A stretch of DNA of 64,000 bases, from assembly GCF_040689105.1 (NCBI RefSeq), contig NZ_JBFBVU010000005.1:62001-126000 (forward strand). Reading direction: 5' to 3'. Source of the DNA: Meridianimarinicoccus marinus (lineage in GTDB: Bacteria; Pseudomonadota; Alphaproteobacteria; Rhodobacterales; Rhodobacteraceae). Below are positions 24,219-33,613 of this stretch, piece after piece. The notes beneath the pieces were generated by a model. That model was not told where the DNA came from. It was given only the letters and a program-made list of their open reading frames with translations, and searched no databases. Position 1 is the stretch's first letter. The number at the start of each line of letters is the position of its first letter. Made by a program: the position numbers and the translations under genes.

Positions 24219-25559
24219 TCAAGATTTTACCGGATGAAGGGTTACTTCTTCGTCTTCAAGGGGTTCGGGAAGCTCCTCGGGTTCTTCCTCGCCTTCCGGC
24301 GCGACGTCGAAGACCGACGGCTCTTCGTCGGACTGATCGACGTAGTAGTCCTGCGCAGCCGTCATCGCCACGGCCGTGGATCCAAGCCCCACCGCAACAT
24401 AGGTGCCGGAGTCATCGGCGGCGGGCGCCGCACGCCGGAACGTCCGGTAAACGCCATAAAACATCAGGGTGGTCATCAGGGCACCGATGAAAACATAGAA
24501 CCCTTTTGGTCCGATACCTTCCATCAACCAGCCGGTCAGCAGCGGGCCGCCGATGGCGCCGCAGCCATTCAGGAACATCAGCCGGCCCGAGGCGGCGGCC
24601 ATGTCCTCGACATGCAGGTGATCGTTGGCATAGGCCAGAACCATGCCGTACAGCGGGTTGGCGGTGCCACCGATCAGGAAGGCCGCCACCAGAATCACCT
24701 GGAAACTGCCACCCACAAAGCCCACCACGCTGGCCAGCGCGCCAACGCCGGCCATGACCACGATCAGCTTGCGCCGGTCCATCCGGTCCGACAGGAAGCC
24801 CATGGGGAATTGCAGGCACAGCCCGCCCAGATAGATCACCGCCACATAGATCGAGATCTGCGTCACGGTCAGGCCCGCCTGCCCGCCGTAAACCGAGGCC
24901 ATGCCGAAGATGGCCGAGAACACGCCGCCCAGCAGGGTGACGCCGACACAACTGAGCGGCGCGCGCTGGAAGATCTCGCGGATGCCCATGGGTTTGGTCA
25001 TTTCATGCGCCGGGGTCGGCGAGGCCGACAGCAGGATCGGCGCAAAGGCGATGGAAACCAGCACCGAAGGAATGACGAACAGCACGAACCCGCCCGGATC
25101 CGCCAGGGTCAGCAGCCCCTGCGCCGACACGATGCCCACCATCTGCACCACAAGGTACAGCGACAGGGTCATGCCACGGTTTTCGTTGGTGGCGGCGTTG
25201 TTCAGCCAGCTTTCTGCGGTCACATAGACGCCCGAGAAACAGAACCCCATCACCACCCGCAGCAGGATCCAGACCGCCGGGATCGTGACCGAAGGGAACA
25301 GGATCAGGATCGCCGAGATCAACGAGGCCAGCGCCGCGAAGACCCGCACATGGCCCACGCGCCGGATCAGGTCCGGCGCATAGCGCGACCCGCCCAGGAA
25401 TCCCAGGAAGTAGGCCGACATGATCAGCGACATCTCGAAGGTCGAAAACTCTTCCAGCGCGCCGCGAATACCCAGCAGCGTGCCCTGGATGCCGTTGCCC
25501 ACCATCAGAAGCATCATGCCCAGCAGAAGGGCCCAGGTGCGGGAAAGCGTTTCAATCAT
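24219..25559 (-). CDS. MFS transporter with acidic C-terminal tail (YcaD-like)
   Basis: This 446-residue inner-membrane carrier has 12 hydrophobic segments between about residues 5 and 385. The loop 2-3 motif reads GGSRYAPDLIRRVG and the loop 8-9 motif LSDRMDRRK, both typical of MFS proteins; overall it resembles the YcaD subgroup. After the last helix a 55-residue tail is very acidic (EGEEEPEELPEPLEDEE). The start at MIETLSR (25559) is preferred because the first helix follows; ATG at 25574 is possible. Substrate unknown. Confidence 0.88.
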   Translation of the reverse strand: MIETLSRTWALLLGMMLLMVGNGIQGTLLGIRGALEEFSTFEMSLIMSAYFLGFLGGSRYAPDLIRRVGHVRVFAALASLISAILILFPSVTIPAVWILLRVVMGFCFSGVYVTAESWLNNAATNENRGMTLSLYLVVQMVGIVSAQGLLTLADPGGFVLFVIPSVLVSIAFAPILLSASPTPAHEMTKPMGIREIFQRAPLSCVGVTLLGGVFSAIFGMASVYGGQAGLTVTQISIYVAVIYLGGLCLQFPMGFLSDRMDRRKLIVVMAGVGALASVVGFVGGSFQVILVAAFLIGGTANPLYGMVLAYANDHLHVEDMAAASGRLMFLNGCGAIGGPLLTGWLMEGIGPKGFYVFIGALMTTLMFYGVYRTFRRAAPAADDSGTYVAVGLGSTAVAMTAAQDYYVDQSDEEPSVFDVAPEGEEEPEELPEPLEDEEVTLHPVKS

Positions 25560-25606
25560 GGTTCTACTCGGCATGGGCGACTCGGAAGGCGCGGTTGCCC
25601 GCTCCC

Positions 25607-25616
25607 TAACGCGTTA
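25607..25616. promoter_or_regulatory. Short palindrome upstream of the MFS gene
   Basis: TAACGCGTTA is a perfect 10-base palindrome about 48 bases before the MFS start. A TetR/MarR-type operator is possible but no regulator gene is adjacent. Confidence 0.3.
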
Positions 25617-25765
25617 AATTCTGCGCGGTCATGCTGAAAACGCCGTGATGGATGGATCGTGACCGGCATGTCACAAAGCGTGATCCATTGGCGACGTTCC
25701 GGCAGGGTTTCCCGACCTTGCGGGGGGCGGCTCGGCGGGTTCCCGCTGACCGGAGCCGCGTCGGG

Positions 25766-26827
25766 TCAGTCCCGGTCCGGGATCAGAAGCGAGGCGTCGC
25801 CATAGCTGAAGAACCGGTAGCCCGTGTCGATCGCATGGGCATAGACCCGCCGCATGCGCGCGGTGCCCATGAAGGCCGAGACCAGCATCATCAGGGTTGA
25901 TTTGGGCAGGTGGAAATTGGTCATCAGCGCATCGGCGGCGTGGAAGCGGAAGCCGGGATAGATGAAGATGTCGGTGGGGGCCGCCCAGGGGCGCACCGTG
26001 CCGGTCTCGCGCGCGGCGGTTTCGATCAGGCGCAGGGCGGTGGTGCCCACCGGCACGATGCGCCCGCCCGCTGCCTGCGTCGCGGCGATCTCTTCGGCGG
26101 CCTGATCGCTGACATCACCCCATTCGGCATGCATCTTGTGCTGGCGCGGATCTTCGACCTTCACCGGCAGAAACGTCCCGGCGCCCACATGCAGCGTCAC
26201 ATGGCTGAACAAGATGCCATGGGCCGCAAGTGCGGCCAGCAAGGGTGGATCGAAATGCAGCGAAGCCGTCGGCGCCGCCACAGCTCCGGTGCGGCGGGCA
26301 AACACCGTCTGGTAATCTTCCTTGTCCTGCGCATCCGCCGGGCGCTTGGCGGCAATATAGGGCGGCAAGGGCATTGCGCCCGAGGCCTCCAACGCCTCTT
26401 GCAGGGCCGCGCCTGTCTGGTTGACCGCTAGCCGTGCGGTGCCGTCTTCCAGCCGTCCCAGAAAGCGCGCCGCGAAGCCCTCGGCAAAGACGATCTCTTC
26501 GCCCTCGGCCAGCTTGCGCAGCGGTTTGACCAGCGCCGTCCAGGTGCCATCGGTCTGCGGTTCCAGCAGCGTGACCTCGATCTTGGCGGTGCCGCTGCCG
26601 GACGCCGTCTGGCGGTGCCGAAGGCCGAACAGGCGCGCGGGCAGAACCTTGGTGTCGTTCAGGATCAGCCGGTCGCCCGGGCGCAGGAAATGCGGCAGGT
26701 CGCGCACGATGGCGTCGGTCTCGCCGCGCGCATCGGCCACCAGCAGGCGCGCGGCACTGCGCGGGCGCACCGGGCGAGTGGCGATACGGTCTTCGGGCAG
26801 GTCGAAATCGAAGTCGTCCAGATGCAC
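25766..26827 (-). CDS. queA: S-adenosylmethionine:tRNA ribosyltransferase-isomerase
   Basis: QueA moves the ribosyl part of SAM onto 7-aminomethyl-7-deazaguanine at tRNA position 34, making epoxyqueuosine. The 353-residue protein opens with the typical HLDDFDFDLPEDRIA and contains ARRTGAVAAPTASLHF, HVGAGTF and FHLPKSTLMMLV. The GTG at 26827 is preferred because AGAGG lies about 8 bases upstream and the protein then starts like its family; the GTG at 26836 would add three residues and sits inside the ribosome site. The partner tgt is 27 kb away in this window. Confidence 0.95.
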   Translation of the reverse strand: MHLDDFDFDLPEDRIATRPVRPRSAARLLVADARGETDAIVRDLPHFLRPGDRLILNDTKVLPARLFGLRHRQTASGSGTAKIEVTLLEPQTDGTWTALVKPLRKLAEGEEIVFAEGFAARFLGRLEDGTARLAVNQTGAALQEALEASGAMPLPPYIAAKRPADAQDKEDYQTVFARRTGAVAAPTASLHFDPPLLAALAAHGILFSHVTLHVGAGTFLPVKVEDPRQHKMHAEWGDVSDQAAEEIAATQAAGGRIVPVGTTALRLIETAARETGTVRPWAAPTDIFIYPGFRFHAADALMTNFHLPKSTLMMLVSAFMGTARMRRVYAHAIDTGYRFFSYGDASLLIPDRD

Positions 26828-26848
26828 GCGGGGCACCTCTTGCTGGGG

Positions 26849-29800
26849 TTATTGCGCGACCTTCGGCGGGGCGCCGCGGAAGATCTCGCGAATGATGCCC
26901 GGCGCTAGCATCGACAGGGGATTGGCCGCAACCTTTGGCGCGTCGAAAGTGCCCCAGACGGTGAAGGTCATGCCGAACAGCCCCTCGCCGCGCCGGGTCA
27001 TGAAGCGTCCGGCCTGGTTCAGGAAATAGACCGGCGAGACCACGCCCTGCAGCCCCAGTTGCTTGCCGGCCAGATCGATGATGCCCTCGAAGGACATGCC
27101 CAGTGACGGTCCCACGGCACTGCCGGCGGCGATCTCGACCCGCCCCGGTGCCAGCCGGAAGTCCGAGCGGATGTCGGTGAAACTGATGCCGGATCCCGAC
27201 ATCTGCTCGAACGCACCGATGACGCTGAGCGCCGAGACGATGCGCATCGCCGGCGAGGTGTCGTGCAGGGCGGTGTTCTTGACCCGCAAACGGCCCGTAT
27301 AGGTGCCGCGCGCGCCGGTCGGCACCAGACGCAGGTCCAGCGACCCGCCCCGGAAGCCCTCTTCGATTTGTGCCGCGCGCAACACCTGGCCGCTGTCGTT
27401 GGAGTTGATCTGTATCTGGGTGCCCTTGGCCGAAGCCGACAGTTTCACCGTCACCGGCACGCGCCCGTTCAGACTGCCGGTCAGCGTGCCATGGGCGCGG
27501 CCGGTCAGCTTGCCCTTCGCATTGCGCAGCACCAGCGTGTCGGTGACATGGATCGCATCCAGCGACAGATCCAGCCCCGACAGGGTCGCGCCACCATTGC
27601 CGCCGCCCTGCGGTCTGCGGCGCAGGTCCACCTGCCCCGATGTCAGCGCCACCCGCATCCCGCCCGATCCGTTCGATGGCGAGAGCCGACCGGCGGCGTC
27701 CAGCCAGTTGCCCAGCTTGAGCTGGCGCAGGCTGACCGTACCGACACCGCCCCCGGCGCGCAGCGGCGCGCGCGCGTCCAATGTCAGGCTGGGCATGCGC
27801 AGACGGATTGTCTCCAGAACGCCCTCGGGGCCGAGATACCCGGCCAGCGTCAGGGTGCCGGCCTGACCGGCGGATTTGCGCACTCCCAGCGCCGGGATCG
27901 AGATCGTCAGCCCCTGCAGATCGCCGTCCAGCGCCAGTTGCGGTGGCGCGCCTTCCGGCAGATCGACGCGCGCATAGACCGTGCCTGCGCCGCGCGCCGC
28001 GTTGCCGGGCAGCTTGAGGCCGAAGGTGTCCGCAAGATCCGCCGTCAATGCGCCTTCGGCCTCCACCTGCGCTGCGGCGCGGGTGCCGTCCGGCTGACGA
28101 AACGGCCGCGTGTAGGTGATGGCCAGCGGGTTGCCTTCGACGGTCATCGGCCCCGAGAGGGTCAACGCCTGCGGCGTGGCGTTCAAGGCCAGCCGGTCCG
28201 CCGCGACGGCCCGGCCTCCGATCAGCACATCGGTGGCAAAACCGCGCACAGTGCCATCCACCGCCAGGCTGACATCGGGCATCTTCAGCCCACGCTTCAG
28301 CGGCAAAGAGAGGTCGATCCCGACCTGCACCGCACCCGTCGCATCCCCCGCCTTCAGCAGCGGGGCCGCTGTCGGCGGCGGGTGGTTGGGATTGCGAAAG
28401 CCCGGCGACCCCATCAGCGACAAGGCCCCGGTCACATCGGTGTCTGCCTGAAAACTGGCCGACAGGATCCGGGCGCGGGAATAGAGCGGAGCGATGACGA
28501 TCCGGCCACCCGACAGGGCGACCGGCGCGCCGTCCTCGGGCGTGACCGTGCCGCCGTCGACCCAGACCTCGAACTGGTCGCCCGCGATCTCGCCATGACC
28601 CGAGGCGTCGGTGATCAGCGGCATCCGGGGGGTCGGCGTCATCTGCCCCTTGTCGAAGGCAAAGGTCAGGGCAACATCGGGCCGTCCGGTGCCATCAAAG
28701 CGCAGCGCCGCGTGCACGTCGTGCACATGCCCGGACTTGAGGTTCAGATCGACCCATTTGCGCCCGCCCTTGGCGACGGTCAGCGGCCAAAGCTCCAGCA
28801 GCGCCCGGGGCTGCAAGTCCGGCACGGTCAGGTTCAGGGCGATCTTCTGATCCGGCCCCGCCAGCCCCGACACCCGTCCGTCGCCGGAAATCAGCAGATC
28901 CGCCATCTGGATCGACAGGTCCGACAACCGCAGGACATTGTCGTTGCGGGCATAGGCCAGCGTCGCCCAGACCCCGTCAAACCGGCGCGGCGTGTCGAAC
29001 AGATCCGGCAGATCCACCGCCAGCGCGGTCAAGGCCACCTGTGCGCCGAACCGGGGACCGCCCTTGGGACCATCGCCGATGCGGTACAGATCGGCGTGTC
29101 CGGTCAGGCTGACAGCGGGCGAGGACAGATCCAGATCGGAAACCTCCAGATGCGCGGTGTCCGGGCTGAGCGCCAATCGCGCCCGCAGCCAGTCCAGCGG
29201 CAGCCCCTCGGCGCGGCCCGGCATCATCCAGCGCCCTTCGCCCACGGTCAACTCGCCAATGGCGGCGCGCATCCCCCCTTGCCCGTCGGTGCCACCGCTG
29301 AGGGTCAGGGACACCGGCGCATCGAAACGCGCCAGCGTTTCCGACAGCGGGGTCTGCCCGGCCAGACCGGCCAGTTGCGCAGGCACGATCCCGCGCAGCA
29401 GCAAGCGCGCCTCCAAACCGGCGGCGGGGCTTTGGCTGCTCAGTTGCGCCAGCGCGCCGCCATCGGTGTCCCCCACCTGGCCAAGATCCAGATCCAGCGC
29501 CAGCCTTTCGCCGTCGAGGGTGAGACGCAGATAGCCGCCACGGCTTTCCAGAACCTCGGCGCGCAGGGCATCGGCGAAGGTGAAGCCGACCTCCTCGACC
29601 CCCAGCGACTGCAGCCCGGTGAACACCGGCAGGTCGAGAAGGCGCCGCACCTCCGCCAGCATCGCATCGGGATTGAGGGCGCCGGTGACCACCTCGCGAT
29701 TGCCCAGCGACAGGCTGAGAACGCCGTCGGCATCGCGCGACAGGGCGACGGCCAGCCCGCTGGCCCGCACCGCCTTGATCCGCGGCCGCCCCTGAAGCAG

Positions 29801-30139
29801 GTCGTCCCGGCTGAGCACCAGTTCCAACTGGTCCAGCGACAGGGCGTCGGTTTGCTCGGGATCGCGAAACACCACGCCCGAGGCCACCACCACCGGCACG
29901 AACCCCTCGCGCAGGTCCAGCGCCAGGCTGTCGATATGCGCGTCCAGGTCCAGTGCGGCGGATTGGGTGCTGAGATGCTCGGCCACCATTCCGGCCAGCC
30001 AGTCCGGCGCCGGTACCGACCCATTGCGGGCGCCCCACAACAGCACTGCCAGAACGACAACCACGATCAGCGCCAGACGCCACGTCCACCGCATCGCCCA
30101 GTGCAGGACCGTTCCAAGCCATCGCAACAGAAGTTTCAT
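26849..30139 (-). CDS. AsmA-like / DUF3971 (YhdP-type) large envelope protein
   Basis: This 1096-residue protein has a single N-terminal membrane anchor (about 17-38) and then a long periplasmic region of repeated beta-strands typical of AsmA/TamB/YhdP bridge proteins. A DUF3971-like region is in the first half and an AsmA_2-type C-terminal domain (about 860-1070) is in the second. Such proteins are thought to carry phospholipids between inner and outer membranes; the role here is inferred from the family. The start at MKLLLRWLG is chosen because it leads into the anchor. queA follows 21 bases downstream. Confidence 0.85.
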   Translation of the reverse strand: MKLLLRWLGTVLHWAMRWTWRLALIVVVVLAVLLWGARNGSVPAPDWLAGMVAEHLSTQSAALDLDAHIDSLALDLREGFVPVVVASGVVFRDPEQTDALSLDQLELVLSRDDLLQGRPRIKAVRASGLAVALSRDADGVLSLSLGNREVVTGALNPDAMLAEVRRLLDLPVFTGLQSLGVEEVGFTFADALRAEVLESRGGYLRLTLDGERLALDLDLGQVGDTDGGALAQLSSQSPAAGLEARLLLRGIVPAQLAGLAGQTPLSETLARFDAPVSLTLSGGTDGQGGMRAAIGELTVGEGRWMMPGRAEGLPLDWLRARLALSPDTAHLEVSDLDLSSPAVSLTGHADLYRIGDGPKGGPRFGAQVALTALAVDLPDLFDTPRRFDGVWATLAYARNDNVLRLSDLSIQMADLLISGDGRVSGLAGPDQKIALNLTVPDLQPRALLELWPLTVAKGGRKWVDLNLKSGHVHDVHAALRFDGTGRPDVALTFAFDKGQMTPTPRMPLITDASGHGEIAGDQFEVWVDGGTVTPEDGAPVALSGGRIVIAPLYSRARILSASFQADTDVTGALSLMGSPGFRNPNHPPPTAAPLLKAGDATGAVQVGIDLSLPLKRGLKMPDVSLAVDGTVRGFATDVLIGGRAVAADRLALNATPQALTLSGPMTVEGNPLAITYTRPFRQPDGTRAAAQVEAEGALTADLADTFGLKLPGNAARGAGTVYARVDLPEGAPPQLALDGDLQGLTISIPALGVRKSAGQAGTLTLAGYLGPEGVLETIRLRMPSLTLDARAPLRAGGGVGTVSLRQLKLGNWLDAAGRLSPSNGSGGMRVALTSGQVDLRRRPQGGGNGGATLSGLDLSLDAIHVTDTLVLRNAKGKLTGRAHGTLTGSLNGRVPVTVKLSASAKGTQIQINSNDSGQVLRAAQIEEGFRGGSLDLRLVPTGARGTYTGRLRVKNTALHDTSPAMRIVSALSVIGAFEQMSGSGISFTDIRSDFRLAPGRVEIAAGSAVGPSLGMSFEGIIDLAGKQLGLQGVVSPVYFLNQAGRFMTRRGEGLFGMTFTVWGTFDAPKVAANPLSMLAPGIIREIFRGAPPKVAQ

Positions 30140-30251
30140 CGCCGCCACCCTAGCGCGCCGCCAAATCGGCACCAAGCAGGCTCTGCCGCTGGACATTGCC
30201 GCAGGCGTTCTAGACTAACGGGCTGAACTGTTGAAACCGGAAGGAAACCCG

Positions 30252-30719
30252 ATGATCGAGACCGGCCAGACCGCCCCGGATTTTACCCTGCCCCAGGACG
30301 GCGGCGCGGATGTGACCCTGTCGAAATTGCAGCCCAAGACGGTGGTTCTGTATTTCTACCCGCGCGACGATACCAGCGGCTGCACCAAGCAAGCCATCGG
30401 CTTTACCGAGCAACTGGCCGAGTTCGAAGCGGCGGGCGCCGTGGTGCTGGGGGTGTCCAAGGATACCGTCGCCAAGCATGGCAAATTCCGTGCCAAGCAT
30501 GATCTGGGCGTGCATCTGCTGTCAGACGCCGAAAGCGATGTCTGCGAGCAATACGGCGTCTGGGTCGAGAAATCCATGTATGGCCGCAAATACATGGGCA
30601 TCGAACGCGCCACTTTCCTGATCGACGGCACCGGCACGGTGCAGCAGATCTGGCGCAAGGTGAAGGTGCCGGGCCATGTCGAGGCCGTGCTGGACGCGGT
30701 GCGCGCACTCGGATCATGA
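30252..30719 (+). CDS. bcp: Peroxiredoxin, Bcp/PrxQ family
   Basis: This 155-residue thiol peroxidase reduces hydroperoxides. The peroxidatic cysteine is Cys44 in DDTSGCTKQ. The resolving cysteine found five residues later in E. coli Bcp is Ile49 here, so it is either a 1-Cys enzyme or uses Cys98 (DVCEQYGVW). The ATG at 30252 has a GGAAGG ribosome site; an in-frame TTG seven codons upstream is unlikely. The stop overlaps the DUF455 start as ATGA. Confidence 0.94.
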   Translation: MIETGQTAPDFTLPQDGGADVTLSKLQPKTVVLYFYPRDDTSGCTKQAIGFTEQLAEFEAAGAVVLGVSKDTVAKHGKFRAKHDLGVHLLSDAESDVCEQYGVWVEKSMYGRKYMGIERATFLIDGTGTVQQIWRKVKVPGHVEAVLDAVRALGS

Positions 30720-31552
30720 CCGACACGTTCGACCCGCCCGGCACCGTCGCCGACTGCGCCCTGGCGGTGCTGACCTGCGCCGATGGCCGTCGCAAGGCGG
30801 CCATGACGCGCGATTACGCCGCCCATTGGCGGGCGGCGCGCGATGCGGGCACACCGATGCCCATGGGCCGCGCCAACCCGCCGCTGCGCCCGGCCCGGCC
30901 CGAGAAACCAGAACTGCTGTCGCCGCGCGATGTGCCGCGCCGCCGACCGGGATCTGCGGAAGGGCGCATCGCGATTCTGCACGCCATCGCGCATATCGAG
31001 TTGAACGCCGTCGATCTGCACTGGGACATCCTTGCCCGCTTTGCCGACACCCCCATGCCGCCGGGCTTCGCCGAGGATTGGGTCCGCGCCGCCGACGAGG
31101 AGGCCAAGCATTTCAATCTGGTCTGCGACCGGCTGGAGGCCATGGGCAGCACCTATGGCGCCCTGCCCGCCCATGCTGGCATGTGGCGCGCCGCCGAGGA
31201 TACGGCAGATGACCTGATGGGACGGCTGGCCGTGGTGCCCATGGTGCTGGAAGCCCGCGGTCTGGACGTGACACCGGGCATGATCGAGATATTCCGCAAG
31301 GCCAAGGATCCCGAGACCGTCGCGGCGCTGGACGTCATCTACGCCGAGGAAGTTGGCCATGTCGCCTATGGCTCGAAATGGTTCCATTTCCTGTGCGGCC
31401 GCGCCGACAGCGATCCCAAGCAGGTTTTTCACCATCTGGTCCGGCGCTATTTCCACGGCGCCCTGAAACCGCCCTTCAACGAGGAAAAGCGCGCCGAGGC
31501 TGGCATCCCGCCAGACTTCTATTGGCCGCTGGCCGAGGGCGCCGACCGCTAG
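30716..31552 (+). CDS. DUF455 family ferritin-like protein
   Basis: This 278-residue protein has a ferritin-like diiron pattern: HAIAHIELNAVDLHWD with E/H ligands, DEEAKHFNLV, VLEARGLDVTP, and YAEEVGHVAYG, which together provide the Glu and His ligands of a four-helix-bundle diiron site (MiaE-like). Substrate is unknown; an oxidation reaction is inferred from the fold only. It is translationally coupled to bcp by a 4-base overlap. Confidence 0.9.
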   Translation: MTDTFDPPGTVADCALAVLTCADGRRKAAMTRDYAAHWRAARDAGTPMPMGRANPPLRPARPEKPELLSPRDVPRRRPGSAEGRIAILHAIAHIELNAVDLHWDILARFADTPMPPGFAEDWVRAADEEAKHFNLVCDRLEAMGSTYGALPAHAGMWRAAEDTADDLMGRLAVVPMVLEARGLDVTPGMIEIFRKAKDPETVAALDVIYAEEVGHVAYGSKWFHFLCGRADSDPKQVFHHLVRRYFHGALKPPFNEEKRAEAGIPPDFYWPLAEGADR

Positions 31553-31701
31553 AATCAGCGGATTTTTGCCGGTTTTGGGGCAGCAATGATGCCCCATCGC
31601 CGCGACAGTTTCATTTTCTTGTCAAAACGCCCGGTCCGCGCTAACGCATCCTCGTGACTACGCGTGGCGGATGATCCGCCCAACAAGAACAGAGGCGCTT
31701 C

Positions 31702-33036
31702 GTGACGACCCGCACCGGCACCGAAAGACAATCGCTGCTTCACCGGATCTTCCCGGAAAAGCGCATCTTCGTAAAATCGGACAATGGCACCCGCTTCGTT
31801 CGGCTGGGACCGCGTCACCATCTTGTGGCCCTGTTCGGCGGCACTGCCATCGTGCTGTGGTCGGTGACGGCCACGTCGTTTCTGGTCATCGACCTTGTGA
31901 AGGGCAGCGGCGAACGCCAGCAGGCCGCGCAGGAAAAGGCCGTCTACGAGACGCGCCTGAACGCCATGGCCGAAGAGCGCGACACCTATCGACTGGCAGC
32001 CCTTGAGGCACAGGCCAATTTCACCCGCGCGCTGGACGAGATCGGCAATTTCCAGGACACAATCTTCGATGCGGCCCTCAGCCGTCAGGAATACGCCGCG
32101 CGCCAGGACGCCCTGCGTCGCCTGCTGCGGGATTCGCTGACCGAACGCGATCTGCTGCAGGCCCGTCTCGACACGCTGACCGCCGACTCCGGCGATGCCA
32201 CATTGGCCGACCTGGATCGCAGCCGGGCCGAGGCCGAACGCACCGTTGCCTTCCTGACCCGCGCCCTTGGCCGCACCGCCGAGGATCGCGACCGTCTTGA
32301 AGCCGAGGCCGATGCGGCGCGCGTGCAACTGGCCGCGATCAGCAACGACCTGGACACCCGCAACCGCGCCAACGAGCGGATCTTCTCGCAACTGGAAGAA
32401 GCCGTGGTGTTGGCGATGGAACCGCTGGGCAAGATGTTCACCGAGGTCGGCCTGCCGCCGTCGGCGATCCTGCGCCAGATGCGCGACCAGTATTCCGGCC
32501 AGGGTGGACCGCTGACCCCGATTTCCCTGTCCACGAAGAGTTACGACAGCGATCCGGACTCGCAGCGCGCCGAGGCGATCCTCGCCCATATGGACGAACT
32601 GAACCTGTACCGCATGGCCGCCGACAAGGTGCCCTTCGCAGAGCCGGTTTCCGCCGCCGTGCGCCGCACCTCGGGCTTCGGCTATCGCCGCGATCCGATC
32701 AAGGGCGGCACGCGTCTGCACGCGGGCATGGATTGGGCCGGGGCCTATGGCACCACCGTCAATGCCACCGCCGAGGGGGTTGTGACCCAAGCGGGCTGGC
32801 AATCGGGCTATGGCCGGATGGTGACCATCTCGCACGACTTCGGCATTGAAACCCGCTATGCGCATCTGTCCAAAATCACGGTGAAGAAGGGCCAAAGGGT
32901 CTCGCGCGGGGACAAGATCGGTGCTATGGGGAATTCCGGCCGGTCCACCGGCACGCATCTGCATTACGAAGTGCGCGACAGTGGCACACCGGTCAATCCG
33001 ATGAAGTATATCAAGGCTGGACGCGATGTTTTCTAA
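31702..33036 (+). CDS. M23 (LytM) peptidoglycan endopeptidase with DUF5930-type N-terminus
   Basis: This 444-residue envelope hydrolase has one membrane helix (about 42-64) and a long coiled-coil region (about 70-250). The C-terminal LytM domain has metal ligands His and Asp in LHAGMDW and His in HLHYEV, with YAHLS completing the site, so it should be active on peptide crosslinks. The start is GTG at 31702. The last 11 bases overlap the bactofilin gene, pointing to a joint role in cell shape. Confidence 0.92.
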   Translation: MTTRTGTERQSLLHRIFPEKRIFVKSDNGTRFVRLGPRHHLVALFGGTAIVLWSVTATSFLVIDLVKGSGERQQAAQEKAVYETRLNAMAEERDTYRLAALEAQANFTRALDEIGNFQDTIFDAALSRQEYAARQDALRRLLRDSLTERDLLQARLDTLTADSGDATLADLDRSRAEAERTVAFLTRALGRTAEDRDRLEAEADAARVQLAAISNDLDTRNRANERIFSQLEEAVVLAMEPLGKMFTEVGLPPSAILRQMRDQYSGQGGPLTPISLSTKSYDSDPDSQRAEAILAHMDELNLYRMAADKVPFAEPVSAAVRRTSGFGYRRDPIKGGTRLHAGMDWAGAYGTTVNATAEGVVTQAGWQSGYGRMVTISHDFGIETRYAHLSKITVKKGQRVSRGDKIGAMGNSGRSTGTHLHYEVRDSGTPVNPMKYIKAGRDVF

Positions 33037-33538
33037 GAACAGGACACCTGAAACGGGACAAAAGCCGGGCGAGACCGACAAGACACCGGACCCGCGCCCG
33101 ACTGCGGCACCGCAGCCCCCGACCGGCGCAACGCCCGCCCCGGCCCCGCGCGCCAAACCGCCGGCATCGGTGCTGTCCAGCGATCTGACCATCACCGGCA
33201 ACATCCGCACCAGTGGCGACGTTCAGGTGGAAGGCCAGATCGAAGGCGACATTCACGCGCATCTGCTGACCGTCGGCGAAACCGCCACCATCAACGGCGA
33301 AGTCGTGGCCGATGACATCGTGGTCAATGGCCATGTGATCGGACGCGTGCGCGGCCTGAAAGTGCGGCTGACCTCGACCGCCAAGGTTGAAGGCGACATC
33401 ATTCACAAGACCATCGCGATCGAGAGCGGCGCCCATTTCGAAGGCTCGGTTCAGCGCAAGGAAGACCCGCTGAACGAAGGCAAGGGCCAGCAGCGCCCCG
33501 TCCCGCAGAAACAGCAGGCGCCTGTCGCCGAGGGCTGA
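33026..33538 (+). CDS. Bactofilin (polymer-forming cytoskeletal protein)
   Basis: This 170-residue protein has a disordered Pro-rich N-terminus (about 1-48), then the bactofilin beta-helix core (about 50-140): SDLTITGNIRTSGDVQVEGQIEGDI, VVADDIVVNGHVIG and so on. Gly and hydrophobic residues repeat about every six positions. A Gln/Pro-rich tail closes it. Bactofilins polymerise without nucleotide and often localise an M23 peptidase; here the two genes overlap, the same pairing as in Helicobacter and others. Confidence 0.95.
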   Translation: MFSKNRTPETGQKPGETDKTPDPRPTAAPQPPTGATPAPAPRAKPPASVLSSDLTITGNIRTSGDVQVEGQIEGDIHAHLLTVGETATINGEVVADDIVVNGHVIGRVRGLKVRLTSTAKVEGDIIHKTIAIESGAHFEGSVQRKEDPLNEGKGQQRPVPQKQQAPVAEG

Positions 33539-33563
33539 GCCGCAGCACACAGCGTGAGACAGC

Positions 33564-33589
33564 AAAGCGGGCCTTGGGCCCGCTTTTTT
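33564..33589 (+). terminator. Intrinsic terminator after bactofilin
   Basis: AAAGCGGGCC (33564-33573) and GGCCCGCTTT (33577-33586) form a 10-bp stem with a TTG loop followed by T residues. It sits between the bactofilin gene and the convergent DUF2189 gene. Confidence 0.93.
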
Positions 33590-33613
33590 CGTGGCAGATG
33601 CAGGGGGCGAAAC

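Noticed and set aside
27263..30226. 987-residue open frame opposite the AsmA-like gene
   Set aside because: Antisense artefact of high GC; no domain, and composition is extreme in Gln, Arg and His.
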